A DNA stretch of 64,000 nt from Mycobacterium sp. 050128. Its GTDB lineage: Bacteria > Actinomycetota > Actinomycetes > Mycobacteriales > Mycobacteriaceae. The translations under genes were made by a program, and so were the position numbers. Below are positions 17,861 to 26,908 of this stretch, in pieces (position 1 is the first letter of the stretch; each line of letters begins with the position of its first letter). The stretch is taken from NCBI RefSeq assembly GCF_036409155.1, contig NZ_JAZGLW010000001.1:2170001-2234000 (forward strand), in the 5' to 3' direction. The notes under the pieces are model-generated. The model was not told where the DNA came from and ran no database searches. It saw only the letters and a list, made by a program, of their open reading frames with translations.

Positions 17861-18351
17861 TGCGTTGGCGGCGTTGGCTGGTCGCCACCGCGGGATACCT
17901 CGCGGTCGTGGGCGTGGTCGGGTTGTCCGCCGCGGCCGGCTGGTTCTACTGGGAACGGGTGGAGATCCGCGGCGAGCAGACGGCCCGAGCGGTGCTACCG
18001 CAGCTGGCCGCCAAAGAGGTGCCCGCGGTCTTCGCATACGACTACCAGACCGTTGAACGCAGTCTCGCCGATGCGTATCCGATGCTGACGCCCGACTATC
18101 GCCAGGAATTCCAGAAGAGTGCCAACACGCAGATCATTCCCGAGGCCAAGAAGCGCGAGGTGGTCGTCCAGGCGAATGTTGTTGGCGTTGGGGTGATGTC
18201 CGCCAAGCGGGATTCCGCGTCGGTGATGGTGTACATGAACCGCACCGTGACCGACAAGACACGGCAACCGCTTTACGACGGCAGCCGATTACGGGTGGAC
18301 TTCAAGCGGATCGGCAATAAATGGCTGATCAACTACATCACGCCGATCTAA
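17860..18351 (+). CDS. mam4B: Mce-associated membrane protein Mam4B
   Basis: A 163-residue protein with one N-terminal membrane helix (about residues 7-28) and the same type of extracytoplasmic domain as Mam4A. The ATG overlaps the mam4A TGA. It is the last gene of the mce4 unit and corresponds to Rv3492c. It ends 10 bp from the convergent stop of the next gene, leaving no room for a separate terminator. Confidence 0.85.
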   Translation: MRWRRWLVATAGYLAVVGVVGLSAAAGWFYWERVEIRGEQTARAVLPQLAAKEVPAVFAYDYQTVERSLADAYPMLTPDYRQEFQKSANTQIIPEAKKREVVVQANVVGVGVMSAKRDSASVMVYMNRTVTDKTRQPLYDGSRLRVDFKRIGNKWLINYITPI

Positions 18352-18361
18352 GCCGATCTGC

Positions 18362-18940
18362 TCAGAAGCACATCGCAAATTCGTTGCAGCGCATGGGGTA
18401 ACGCTGGATCGGGCTGGGCGGCGGCCCGGTCATCTGCAGCGAGAACGGCGTCTTTTTCATCGCCGGTTCCATGCCGCAGACGGCACCGTGCATCGTGGTG
18501 TGTGTGCCGCTCATCGATTCGTCACTGAAGGCCCAGGTTTCGGTGGAGGGTGCCGTGCCGCCGCCCGGACATGAGACACCATCTGCCTTGTCGACTCCGA
18601 AAGTCCACAGCATGCTGGACATCCGGGCCCGGCCGCTGAAGTTCTGCAGTTTGTCGGCAGCGCTGATCTTCTCGTCAGTGGCGCTCACGATATTCAGCGC
18701 GCATTGCATCGCGAAAATGATCGGGTCGGAATAGTCGTTCATGTTGCGGGTTCCGGAGGGCTGATCGCACAGGGCCGTGATGGTCCAGGTGACCCCCGAT
18801 ACGCCGGCTTCGTTGTAGCTGTATTGGCCGTCTGCCGGTGGGCCGAGCGCGTGTGCCGGAATACCGGAGTCCAGCGCGATTCCGATTGCCACTGCTGAGA
18901 AGACGCCGGCTCCCGCGGCCAGCGCGCGACGCATCCTCAC
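18362..18940 (-). CDS. secreted protein of unknown function, Rv3491 type
   Basis: About 192 residues from the GTG at 18940. A signal peptide (MRRALAAGAGVFSAVAIGIA then IPAHA) is followed by a mature domain with six or more cysteines, suggesting disulfide bonding outside the membrane. The frame is open to 19075, but that would run into otsA and bury the signal peptide. AAGGGAGGG lies five bases before the GTG at 18940; the ATG at 18934 is the alternative. It matches Rv3491 in position and size. I recognise no catalytic motif. Confidence 0.7.
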   Translation of the reverse strand: MRMRRALAAGAGVFSAVAIGIALDSGIPAHALGPPADGQYSYNEAGVSGVTWTITALCDQPSGTRNMNDYSDPIIFAMQCALNIVSATDEKISAADKLQNFSGRARMSSMLWTFGVDKADGVSCPGGGTAPSTETWAFSDESMSGTHTTMHGAVCGMEPAMKKTPFSLQMTGPPPSPIQRYPMRCNEFAMCF

Positions 18941-19017
18941 AGTGCCCTCCCTTCCGGCCCTCCCGTTACGCTGCATCGAGTAAAACAGCGTTTCGGCGCC
19001 AACACCATGGGTCGCCG

Positions 19018-20499
19018 CTATTTGGTATTCGGCGGATGCGCCTCGGCGAGCGCATCGAGAAATGATCGTGCCCAACGGTCCACGTCATGAGCGAGTACCT
19101 GGCGCCGCAACGATCGCATCCGCCGGCGGCCCTCCTCAGCGGGCTGGTTGAGCGCCGCCTCGATCGTGTCCTTGACACCCTCCAGGTCGTGCGGGTTGAC
19201 CAGATAGGCCTGCCGCAATTCGGCTGCAGCGCCGGTGAATTCGGACAGAACCAGTGCACCGCCGAGATCGCTGCGGCAGGCGACGTACTCCTTGGCTACC
19301 AGGTTCATACCGTCCCGGAGCGGAGTGACCAGCATGACATCGCTGGCCACGAAGAACGCGATGAGTTCGTCGCGGGGAACCGAGCGATGGATGTAATGCA
19401 CCACCGGATGCCCGACTTCGGCGTATTCGCCGTTGATGTGGCCGACTTGGCGTTCGATGTCGTTGCGCAGAATCTGGTAGCTCTCCACGCGTTCGCGGCT
19501 CGGCGTGGCCAGCTGGACCAGCACCGTGTCGTCACGCTTGATGCGTCCCTCGGCGAGCAACTCGGAAAAGGCCTTCAACCGAACGTCGATGCCCTTGGTG
19601 TAGTCGAGCCGGTCAACCCCGAGCAGGATCTTGCGCGGGTTGCCCAACTCCGCGCGAATCTCCTTGGCGTGGCGCCGGATATCGCGGTGCCGGGCTACCT
19701 GGTCAAGAGCGCCCGAGTCGATGGAGATGGGAAAGGCGCCCACCCGGACGGTGCGAGATTCCAGCTGCACCTCGCCGAACCGCGACCGCACGCCGACGGC
19801 GCCGCGCGAGGTGTTGGCGCCGACCAGTTGCCGGGATAGGAACAGGAAATTCTGTGCGCCACCGACCAGATGGAATCCGACGAGGTCGGCACCCAGCAAG
19901 CCTTCGATGATCTCGGTGCGCCACGGCAACTGCATGAACAGCTCGACCGGTGGGAACGGGATGTGCAGGAAGAAACCGATGGTCAGGTCCGGGCGCAGGG
20001 TGCGCAGCATCTTCGGGACCAGCTGCAGTTGGTAGTCCTGGACCCACACCGTCGCGCCCTTTGCGGCGGCGCGGGAGGTGGCTTCGGCGAAGCGCTGGTT
20101 GACCTCGACGTAGCGGTCCCACCATTCGCGGTGGTAGATCGGCTTGACGATGACGTCGTGGTACAGCGGCCACAGCGTCGCGTTGGAGAATCCCTCGTAG
20201 TAGTGGGCGACGTCGTCCGAGGAGAGGCGTACCGGGTAGAGCTGCAGCTCGTCTTGGGCTACCGGCTCGTCATCGACGTCGACTTCCTCGTCGACGACGC
20301 CGGGCCACCCGACCCACGCCCCGCTGCGCTTGCGCAGTAGCGGCTCCAGGGCCGTGACCAAGCCGCCGGGGCTGCGTTTCCAGGTTGTGGTGCCGTCAGG
20401 AAGCCGTTCCAAATCGACCGGCAGCCGATTGGCGACCACCACAAAGTCGGAATTCCCGAAATGTGAAGGGGTCGAGCGCTGGCTTCGCCGGGGAGCCAT
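19018..20499 (-). CDS. otsA: trehalose-6-phosphate synthase OtsA
   Basis: A 493-residue GT20 glycosyltransferase making trehalose-6-phosphate from a nucleotide-glucose and glucose-6-phosphate. Signatures visible: [33 protein letters not shown] (sugar-nucleotide region) and [16 protein letters not shown] near the C-terminus. The N-terminal [17 protein letters not shown] is the glucose-6-phosphate loop. Length and place match Rv3490. The start codon abuts the stop of the 54-codon gene upstream, so the two are almost certainly one transcript. Confidence 0.94.
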   Translation of the reverse strand: MAPRRSQRSTPSHFGNSDFVVVANRLPVDLERLPDGTTTWKRSPGGLVTALEPLLRKRSGAWVGWPGVVDEEVDVDDEPVAQDELQLYPVRLSSDDVAHYYEGFSNATLWPLYHDVIVKPIYHREWWDRYVEVNQRFAEATSRAAAKGATVWVQDYQLQLVPKMLRTLRPDLTIGFFLHIPFPPVELFMQLPWRTEIIEGLLGADLVGFHLVGGAQNFLFLSRQLVGANTSRGAVGVRSRFGEVQLESRTVRVGAFPISIDSGALDQVARHRDIRRHAKEIRAELGNPRKILLGVDRLDYTKGIDVRLKAFSELLAEGRIKRDDTVLVQLATPSRERVESYQILRNDIERQVGHINGEYAEVGHPVVHYIHRSVPRDELIAFFVASDVMLVTPLRDGMNLVAKEYVACRSDLGGALVLSEFTGAAAELRQAYLVNPHDLEGVKDTIEAALNQPAEEGRRRMRSLRRQVLAHDVDRWARSFLDALAEAHPPNTK

Positions 20500-20664
20500 T
20501 TATGCGTCGAGTTTCGCCGGTCCAATACCGAGCATGGACAAGAAAACGCGGCACTCGTCAGCGTCGTTCGCGTACGCGGCGACGACACGCCTGGCCTGGT
20601 TAGCGGTGCTGTCGGCCAACGGCTCGACATCGCCGATTTCGCCAGGGTCAGATTTGGTAGGCAT
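20500..20664 (-). CDS. 54-residue conserved small protein upstream of otsA (Rv3489 type)
   Basis: A short frame read leftward from ATG (20664) to TAA (20500-20502). It encodes MPTKSDPGEIGDVEPLADST, then NQARRVVAAYANDADECRVF and a tail ending GPAKLDA. It ends exactly one base before the OtsA start. Size and position match the small gene Rv3489 of M. tuberculosis, which supports coding. No signal peptide, membrane segment or known motif is visible. Possible roles are a translation leader for otsA or a small regulator of the enzyme; neither is shown. Confidence 0.7.
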   Translation of the reverse strand: MPTKSDPGEIGDVEPLADSTANQARRVVAAYANDADECRVFLSMLGIGPAKLDA

Positions 20665-21259
20665 AGGACAACTCTATGCGACGTCGATATCGGCCCGCAG
20701 CCGTCTGGCGCGGTCCAGGGCCGGGCCGCCCGCGGGAGCGGGTTTGCCCGTACCGCGCCCCGGGTCGAAACCCTCGCGCGGCCATTTGTTCATGCAAAGA
20801 ACTGCAGTCGTTAACAAATGCCGAATTTTCGTCGGGGCGAGATGCGGTCGCGGGGGTCGTGCCCAAGCGCCGAGCAAAGGCGCCGATTTAAATCGGAAGA
20901 TTCGCATTCGGCGGATTCCGGGTGATGATTGCGCGGGGTGTCCTGGCGAACGTTTGCGGCGGCTCGGGCGCCGGCGATCCGGGTGGGATCCGCGCCGGTC
21001 CCCATTGACGGTCGGGTAACGCCTGTAGGGGGTCGCGTTCGGCACGATCACTGGTGCGACGTGGAAAGACGCGCCCAGACGGTGGTGCCGATGGTTCGTT
21101 TCGCGGTAGCCTGCTTACGGCCGCAGCTGTCTGTCTACTGACTGATGTCCAGTTGTTCAAAGGCAAACCAGGATGTCATCGCGACGAAGGCATTATCCTA
21201 AGCCGCAGTGCGCCGCGTTTTGGCGTTGCGTTGACGTCTAAGACTTCGGGAGAAGAACA
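20665..21259. other. 595-bp gene-free divergent spacer with a 14-bp palindrome
   Basis: No convincing gene lies here. It separates the leftward small gene/otsA pair from the rightward DivIVA-domain gene. The perfect palindrome CCGATTTAAATCGG lies at 20883-20896, an AT-rich centre in GC-rich DNA that could be an operator. The last 80 bases contain TTGACGTCTAAG and a GGGAGAAG ribosome site for the gene at 21260. Confidence 0.5.
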
Positions 21260-22222
21260 ATGGCTCTCACGCCGGCCGATGTTCACAATGTCGCGTTCTC
21301 CAGGGCGCGCATTGGAAAACGTGGCTACAGCGAGCAAGAAGTAGACCTGTTCATCGACCTGGTTGAGCAAGAGCTGATCCGCCACATCGAAGAGGACGCC
21401 GAGCTACGTCACCGCAACGCCGAGCTGCGCAACCGGGATGGGGGGCTCAAGAAGCGGGAAGCCGAGCTGGCCCAGCGGGAAGCCATGCTGCACGAGCACG
21501 AGTCCGAGGTCCGCCGCCAAGAACTGGAAATCCGCAAGCACGGAGAACAAATTCGCCACCAGGAGTCCCAACTCGCCCACCGGGCAACGCCGCTTCCCCA
21601 GCAGGTCGCCCAGCTTCGCTATCGGGAAGCCCAGGTTGCGCAGCGCGAGGCGCAATTCGCCCAGCACGAGGCGGAAGTCGCGCAGCACGAGGCGCAGCTC
21701 GCCCAGCGGGAATCCGAACTTCGCCGCCGGGAAGCCGAGCTCAACCAGTGGGATTCGGAGCTTCGCCAGCAGGAAGCCGAGCTCGAGCAGCACGAAGCAC
21801 GGCTTGCCGAGCGGGAATCGGAGATCGAACAGCACGAAGCCGAGCTGCACCATCTGCTGGAGCAGCCCCAGGCGGTCGCCTCGGGTGCAGAGCCTGGCGC
21901 CGGCCAGATGGCGCGCCAGCAATTGCGAGCGGTACCGCCGGTCGCCGTCAACGGGGCCGGGCGCCTCGAGGAGACGCGTGCGGTCGCGGCGGTGCACGGA
22001 CGCCATGACATGGAGCGGATGGCGATCCGGGCGGTCACCGACACGCTCGGCAACACGCTGACCGAGACGGTGCACGAGCGGACCCGCCGCGAGGGCGCCG
22101 TGGCCACCGACCAGGCGACCGAACTCGATCAGTTGAAGCAAGAGAACGCTGAGCTGGCCCGCTCGCTGGGCTTGCTCAAATCCGCCGCCGCCCTCCTGGC
22201 GGCCGCACTCGACCAGCCGTAA
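21260..22222 (+). CDS. DivIVA-domain protein with a long perfect heptad repeat
   Basis: A 320-residue protein. Residues 1-40 match the DivIVA/Wag31 N-terminal membrane-curvature domain ([11 protein letters not shown], then [15 protein letters not shown]). Residues 43-196 are 22 uninterrupted heptads ending in Leu, Val, Ile or Phe, for example [21 protein letters not shown]. Residues 200-320 form a less regular region with a final short coiled segment. Polar-growth and septum proteins of this family recruit cell-wall enzymes to curved membrane. It is not Wag31 itself, whose genomic setting is different. It is monocistronic, with ATG and GGGAGAAG. Confidence 0.75.
   Translation: MALTPADVHNVAFSRARIGKRGYSEQEVDLFIDLVEQELIRHIEEDAELRHRNAELRNRDGGLKKREAELAQREAMLHEHESEVRRQELEIRKHGEQIRHQESQLAHRATPLPQQVAQLRYREAQVAQREAQFAQHEAEVAQHEAQLAQRESELRRREAELNQWDSELRQQEAELEQHEARLAERESEIEQHEAELHHLLEQPQAVASGAEPGAGQMARQQLRAVPPVAVNGAGRLEETRAVAAVHGRHDMERMAIRAVTDTLGNTLTETVHERTRREGAVATDQATELDQLKQENAELARSLGLLKSAAALLAAALDQP
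21386..21847 (+). repeat. 22 in-frame 21-bp (7-residue) repeats
   Basis: These bases encode heptads 43-49 to 190-196 of the DivIVA-domain protein without any phase break. The consensus is roughly x-Q-x-E-A-x-L with Glu/Gln/Arg/His around a single hydrophobic residue per heptad. The DNA repeat unit is diverged, with codons such as GAGGCG and CAGCAC recurring. Confidence 0.85.
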
Positions 22223-22326
22223 CTCGGCTGGCCGCAGCTCGGCCGGTGACGACCAACCCGGCGCGGAGCTGCTTACATACTCGCCGTAATGTGTAACTGC
22301 ATTCAACGACGAACGAGGTGGGCGCA

Positions 22327-23262
22327 ATGACAGTCTCCGAGCACGCCGACGCCGCTGCGTCCAACTCCAGCGCCAACGAGCTGGTGGCCTACGAGACCCT
22401 CGACGATGGCCGCATCGCGCGAATCTGGCTCAACCGGCCCGAGGCCCACAACGCGCAGAGCCGTGGCCTGCTGGTCCAGCTCGACGAGGCGTTCGGCCGC
22501 GCGGAGGCCGATGACACCGTGCGCGTGGTGATCCTGGCGGCGCGCGGCAGGAACTTCTCCGCCGGCCACGACTTGGGCTCCGAGCAGGCACTGGCCGAGC
22601 GCGCACCCGGGCCCGGGCAGCACCCGAGCTTCCGGTCTCGCGGGGCCACGCTCGAGCCGATCATGGAGAAGCTGTACCACCAGGAGTGGCACTATTTCTT
22701 CGAAAACACTTGCCGTTGGCGTGATTTGCGCAAGATCACCATTGCCCAGGTACAGGGCAACGCCATCTCGGCGGGCCTGATGCTGATCTGGGCGTGCGAT
22801 CTGATCGTCGCGGCCGACAACGCGAAGTTCAGCGACGTCGTTGCCGTGCGGCTTGGCATGCCGGGTGTCGAATATTATGCACACCCTTGGGAATTCGGAC
22901 CGCGTAAGGCCAAAGAGCTGCTGCTGACCGGTGATTCGATTGACGCCGATGAAGCGCACCGACTGGGTATGGTTTCCAAGGTCTTCCCGGTCGACGAATT
23001 ATCGGAAAAGACACTGGAATTCGCGCGGCGTATCGCCGAGCGGCCCACGATGGCGTCGCTGCTGATCAAGGATTCGGTTAACGCCGCCTCCGACGCGATG
23101 GGCTATACCGAGGCGCTGCGCCACGCGTTCCACGTCCATCTGCTGGGCCACGCGCACTGGGCTGCGTTCAACGAGAACAGGTGGCCGGTCGGCCAGCCGC
23201 CGCACGTCGAGGATTGGCGTGACGCGAAGCCGACGAAGCTCGCTCGCCGCGACCAGCCGTAG
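22327..23262 (+). CDS. enoyl-CoA hydratase/isomerase (crotonase) family protein
   Basis: A 311-residue crotonase-superfamily enzyme. Oxyanion-hole segments are visible at GRNFSAGHDLGSE and at GNAISAGLMLIWACDLIVAA. It is longer than a typical EchA (about 260) because of an insertion between these (residues about 95-130) and a C-terminal extension. The frame allows a GTG nine bases earlier; I chose the ATG at 22327, which has GAGGTGGG eight bases upstream. Substrate is unknown; the neighbouring oxidoreductase genes suggest acyl-CoA or steroid-CoA metabolism. Confidence 0.82.
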   Translation: MTVSEHADAAASNSSANELVAYETLDDGRIARIWLNRPEAHNAQSRGLLVQLDEAFGRAEADDTVRVVILAARGRNFSAGHDLGSEQALAERAPGPGQHPSFRSRGATLEPIMEKLYHQEWHYFFENTCRWRDLRKITIAQVQGNAISAGLMLIWACDLIVAADNAKFSDVVAVRLGMPGVEYYAHPWEFGPRKAKELLLTGDSIDADEAHRLGMVSKVFPVDELSEKTLEFARRIAERPTMASLLIKDSVNAASDAMGYTEALRHAFHVHLLGHAHWAAFNENRWPVGQPPHVEDWRDAKPTKLARRDQP

Positions 23263-23368
23263 TGGCCGGCGCCCCAGTCGGGGCGATAGTCGATCGGGCA
23301 CATCGGTGTTCCGCCTAACGAGACCCGGGGTAGCGATATTCGCCGCGGGTGCTGCATGCTTCTATAGC

Positions 23369-23382
23369 TAGAACCTGTTCCA
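23369..23382. promoter_or_regulatory. KstR-type operator, perfect consensus, upstream of SDR pair
   Basis: TAGAACCTGTTCCA fits TNNAACNNGTTNNA at all eight defined positions. It lies 17 bp before the GTG start of the SDR at 23399, overlapping where the promoter or transcript start should be. The spacing suits repression. Confidence 0.6.
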
Positions 23383-23398
23383 GTTTGAGAGGGCACTC

Positions 23399-24244
23399 GT
23401 GCAGCTATCTTTCGAAGACCGGACGTATGTGATCACCGGTGGCGGCAGTGGAATCGGTAAGGGCGTTGCCGCCGGGCTGGCCGCGGCCGGGGCTTCGGTC
23501 ATGATCGTCGGCCGCAATGCCGACCGTTTGGCGGGCGCCGTCGAGGAGGTCCAGGCGCTGGCAGACAGCGCCGGTAACGGCGGTGCGATCCGTTACGAGC
23601 CGGCCGACGTCACCGACGAGGACGAGGTGACCCGCGCGGTGGACGCCGCGACGGCCTGGCACGGCCGGCTCGACGGCGCGGTGCACTGCGCGGGTGGCTC
23701 GCTGACCATCGGGCCGATCACCCACACCGACTCGGAGGCATGGCGAAACACCGTCGACCTCAACGTCAACGGCACCATGTACGTGCTCAAGCACGTGTGC
23801 CGTGAATTGGTGCGGGGCGGCGGCGGCTCGTTCGTCGGAATCTCGTCGATCGCGGCCAGCAACACCCACCGATGGTTCGGACCCTACGGCGTCACCAAGT
23901 CGGCGATCGACCACATGATGATGTTGGCCGCCGACGAACTCGGGCCGTCCTGGGTGCGGGTCAACAGCATCCGCCCGGGCCTGATTCGCACGGATCTTGT
24001 TGATGCCAGCGTCATTCAGTCCCCGGAGATCAGCGGCGACTACGCGTTGTGCACGCCGTTGCCCCGGGTGGGCGAGGTCGAGGACGTCGCCAACCTGGCC
24101 TTGTTCTTGCTCAGCGACGCGGCGAACTGGATTACCGGACAGTGCATCAACGTCGACGGCGGCCACATCCTGCGCCGCGGCCCGGACTACTCCTCGATGA
24201 TGGTGCAGATGTTCGGCGAGGATGCGCTGCGCGGAGTGGTCTAG
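23399..24244 (+). CDS. short-chain dehydrogenase/reductase (Rv3485c type)
   Basis: A 281-residue SDR. The NAD(P) motif TGGGSGIGKGVAAGLAAAG is at residues about 12-30, with the active site Tyr-x-x-x-Lys as PYGVTKSAIDHM and downstream GQCINVDGGH typical of classical SDRs. GAGAGGG precedes the GTG start. The next gene, also an SDR, starts 9 bp later, so the two form an operon, here behind a KstR-type box. Position between otsA and cpsA matches Rv3485c. The substrate is not evident; sterol or fatty acyl derivatives are an inference from the operator. Confidence 0.85.
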   Translation: MQLSFEDRTYVITGGGSGIGKGVAAGLAAAGASVMIVGRNADRLAGAVEEVQALADSAGNGGAIRYEPADVTDEDEVTRAVDAATAWHGRLDGAVHCAGGSLTIGPITHTDSEAWRNTVDLNVNGTMYVLKHVCRELVRGGGGSFVGISSIAASNTHRWFGPYGVTKSAIDHMMMLAADELGPSWVRVNSIRPGLIRTDLVDASVIQSPEISGDYALCTPLPRVGEVEDVANLALFLLSDAANWITGQCINVDGGHILRRGPDYSSMMVQMFGEDALRGVV

Positions 24245-24253
24245 GAGAAGCAG

Positions 24254-25045
24254 ATGAACAGGCTCGAGAGCAAGCGGATCCTGGTGACGGGCGCCGGATC
24301 GGGGATCGGCCAGGCCACCGCGTTGCGGTTGCTCAGCGAGGGCGCCAGCGTTGTGGCCGCCGACATTTCGGCCGACGGTCTCAGCAACACCCAGGCCGGC
24401 GCGCAGGGGGCAGGGACAGCGCAGCGGCTCACCACCATCCCGATCGATGTCGGTAATGAGGACTCGGTCATCGACGGCGTGCGCTTGACGGTCGAGAAAC
24501 TCGGCGGCTTGGATTCGCTGGTCAACGCGGCGGGCATCCTGCGGGCCTGGCACACCCACCAGACCACCCTGGACCAGTGGAATCAGATCATCGCCGTCAA
24601 CCTGACCGGCACCTTCCTCGTGGTCCGCGAAGCGCTGCCGGCACTACTGGCGAATTCGCGCAGCGCGATCGTGAACTTCAGCTCGACATCGGCGTCGTTC
24701 GCCCACCCCTACATGGCGGCCTACGCCGCGAGCAAGGGCGGAATCCAGGCCTTCACCCATGCCTTGGCACTCGAATATGCGAAGGACGGTCTGCGTGCGG
24801 CGTGCGTCGCGCCGGGCAGCATCAAGTCCGGAATCACCGATGCCACCGGCGGATACATCCCGAAAGACGCCGATTGGTCGCTGTTCCCCCGGCTGATGCC
24901 GATCCTGCCGACCACGACGGAATCCAGCGGCGCGGGGATGGCAGGACCTGAGGCGGTGGCCGGCGTGATCGCGATGCTGGTGTCCGACGACGGAGCTTGG
25001 ATCACGGGCACTGAAATTCGGATGGACGGCGGCACGCACGCCTGA
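24254..25045 (+). CDS. short-chain dehydrogenase/reductase, second of pair
   Basis: A 263-residue classical SDR with TGAGSGIGQATALRLLSEGA at the N-terminus, SSTSASFAHPYMAAYAASKG (catalytic Ser, Tyr and Lys) and GTEIRMDGGTHA at the end. It starts 9 bp after the preceding SDR with a GGAGAAG ribosome site. The two SDRs are clearly different sequences, not a recent duplication. It ends 19 bp from the convergent cpsA stop. Confidence 0.85.
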   Translation: MNRLESKRILVTGAGSGIGQATALRLLSEGASVVAADISADGLSNTQAGAQGAGTAQRLTTIPIDVGNEDSVIDGVRLTVEKLGGLDSLVNAAGILRAWHTHQTTLDQWNQIIAVNLTGTFLVVREALPALLANSRSAIVNFSSTSASFAHPYMAAYAASKGGIQAFTHALALEYAKDGLRAACVAPGSIKSGITDATGGYIPKDADWSLFPRLMPILPTTTESSGAGMAGPEAVAGVIAMLVSDDGAWITGTEIRMDGGTHA

Positions 25046-25064
25046 GACGGGCCTGCGATCGCCG

Positions 25065-26642
25065 CTAGTTAACGCAGGGCACGCCGCCCCCGTCGATCGG
25101 CTTGCCCCGATCGGGTGTCGGGTAGGTGCTGGTGCCGTAGCCGTAATTCCAGCTGCTCTTGCTCGACGTCGTGGTGGACGAGGACGAGGACGAGGACGAG
25201 TACGAATCGTCCATCGATTCGTCCGGCGTCGGCATCGTAAAGCTGGTATCCACAGTCACCCGGACGTGCCCGGGTTCGAGGCTGGCGTCGGGCTGCTTGG
25301 GGGCGTCCAGGCTGAGCAGGTTCGCGAGGTTCTGCGCATCGACCTCGGCGCCGGCGCCGTACTGGATGGACGTCTTGCTCGGGTCGAACCAGTTGCGGTC
25401 GCGGACCGTGCCCGCGGTGTAGCCGTACTTCTTCAGCGCGCGCGACACCTGGCTGGCGAGACCGCTTGTGCTGCTGGCGTTGACCACGTCGACGACGGTC
25501 GACGGATTGGGTTTGGCGGCCGTCGTCGGGGACGAGCTTGTCGAGATGTCGCCGCCGATCGCCGAGGCGACCTCGGCCTTGATCGCGACCGGGTCGACGA
25601 TGTTCACGTCCTGGCCGCCGATGTTGTCGTACCGGACCACCGGCAGCGTCCGGAATACCACCTGGTTCGCCGCTGCGCTGCCGGCGATTTCGCCGATGCG
25701 GCGGAACATGTCCTCGTCCCAGCCGGCCGACAGCACGACGTCTTTGCGTGCCACGGCCATCAGGCTCTTCATCTTGTCCAGGTTGGTGAAGGTGCCGGAA
25801 TCCTGAAGCTCTCGCATGACCGACGAAATGAAGGCTTGCTGGCGGTGGGTACGGTCCAGGTCGCCGTTGTCCAGGCCATGGCGTTGCCGGACGAAGGCCA
25901 GCGCCTCGGAGGCATCCAGCCGTTGCGGCCCGGCGGGGAAGTCGGCGCCGGAGTAGGAGTCGTAGACGGCGTGGTTGAGGCAGACGTTCACGCCGCCCAA
26001 GCTTTGCGCCAGGTCGTAGAAGCCCGCCAGGTTGACCTCGGCGAAGTAGTCGATTGGAACCCCGGTCAGGTTGCGGACCGCGCGCAATGTCGCTGCCCGG
26101 GCGGCTTCGCGGCCCTTGGTCTCCAGCTCTTTCTGGCTCACACCCTGGTTGGCCAGCTTTTGAGCGACGTACTGCTTGGTGAGGCCGTAGGCCTCCTTGA
26201 TCTTGATGTGGTTGTACCCGGGCACGCCGTTGAACGGCACCCAGTCGTCGCGGGGGATCGAGAAGGCGACCACTTTATTGTCGGAGCTGACGTGCACGAG
26301 GATCAGCGTGTTGGTGTTGTAACCGCCGTCATCTGAATCGCCCGCGTGCAGCTGCTTGAGGATCGAATTGGGCAGGTCGTTGCCGTCTTGGTCTTTGCGC
26401 GAGTCCAGACCGATCAGCAGGATGTTCATGTTGTCACCGCTGGATCGCGGATCGTCGGGACTCAGCGCCTGCGAAACGGTGATGCCGCCCAGCGCCCCGT
26501 GCGCCACGTAGTAGCCGGCGCCGGTCATCAGCACCGCCGCGGTGGACACCAGTGTCATGAACGCCCGCGTCACCCCTCTGCGTAGCGGTGAGGGTTGACG
26601 AACTGCTCGATGGCGGCGATGTGCTCCGCCGGAACGTGCCAT
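25065..26642 (-). CDS. cpsA: LytR-CpsA-Psr family cell-wall ligase CpsA
   Basis: A 525-residue protein. A cytoplasmic N-terminus is followed by one membrane helix (about residues 28-50), an LCP catalytic domain with NMNILLIGLDSRKDQDGNDL and IPRDDWVPFNGVPGYNHIKI, and FVRQRHGLDNGDLDRTHRQQ, which carries the Arg/Asp residues that bind the lipid pyrophosphate. A LytR_C domain follows (about 375-465) and then a Ser-rich tail. LCP enzymes attach arabinogalactan or other glycopolymers to peptidoglycan. Size and position match Rv3484, implicated in wall assembly and in resisting host LC3-associated phagocytosis. Confidence 0.9.
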   Translation of the reverse strand: MARSGGAHRRHRAVRQPSPLRRGVTRAFMTLVSTAAVLMTGAGYYVAHGALGGITVSQALSPDDPRSSGDNMNILLIGLDSRKDQDGNDLPNSILKQLHAGDSDDGGYNTNTLILVHVSSDNKVVAFSIPRDDWVPFNGVPGYNHIKIKEAYGLTKQYVAQKLANQGVSQKELETKGREAARAATLRAVRNLTGVPIDYFAEVNLAGFYDLAQSLGGVNVCLNHAVYDSYSGADFPAGPQRLDASEALAFVRQRHGLDNGDLDRTHRQQAFISSVMRELQDSGTFTNLDKMKSLMAVARKDVVLSAGWDEDMFRRIGEIAGSAAANQVVFRTLPVVRYDNIGGQDVNIVDPVAIKAEVASAIGGDISTSSSPTTAAKPNPSTVVDVVNASSTSGLASQVSRALKKYGYTAGTVRDRNWFDPSKTSIQYGAGAEVDAQNLANLLSLDAPKQPDASLEPGHVRVTVDTSFTMPTPDESMDDSYSSSSSSSSTTTSSKSSWNYGYGTSTYPTPDRGKPIDGGGVPCVN

Positions 26643-26908
26643 CAGAAACCTTGACCCTTCACCCGGACACCACTGGACACCGCATCAGCGGTTTGCGGTG
26701 ATAAGGGGAAAAGCATGAGGTCAAGTATGCGGTAGCTGGCTGTGAAGCCCCCAATTTTTGACCACTCCCAGCGGCTCACTGTGGTGCTTCTCACGCTGGC
26801 GAAACGCCCGAATCGCCGTCTGCGATCTTCGCGCTACCAGCAGGTTTTGGCTAGGATGCCCCGAGCTTAGGGTCCGCAACCGTCGCGGACCGGTCTCAGG
26901 AGGAGAAC

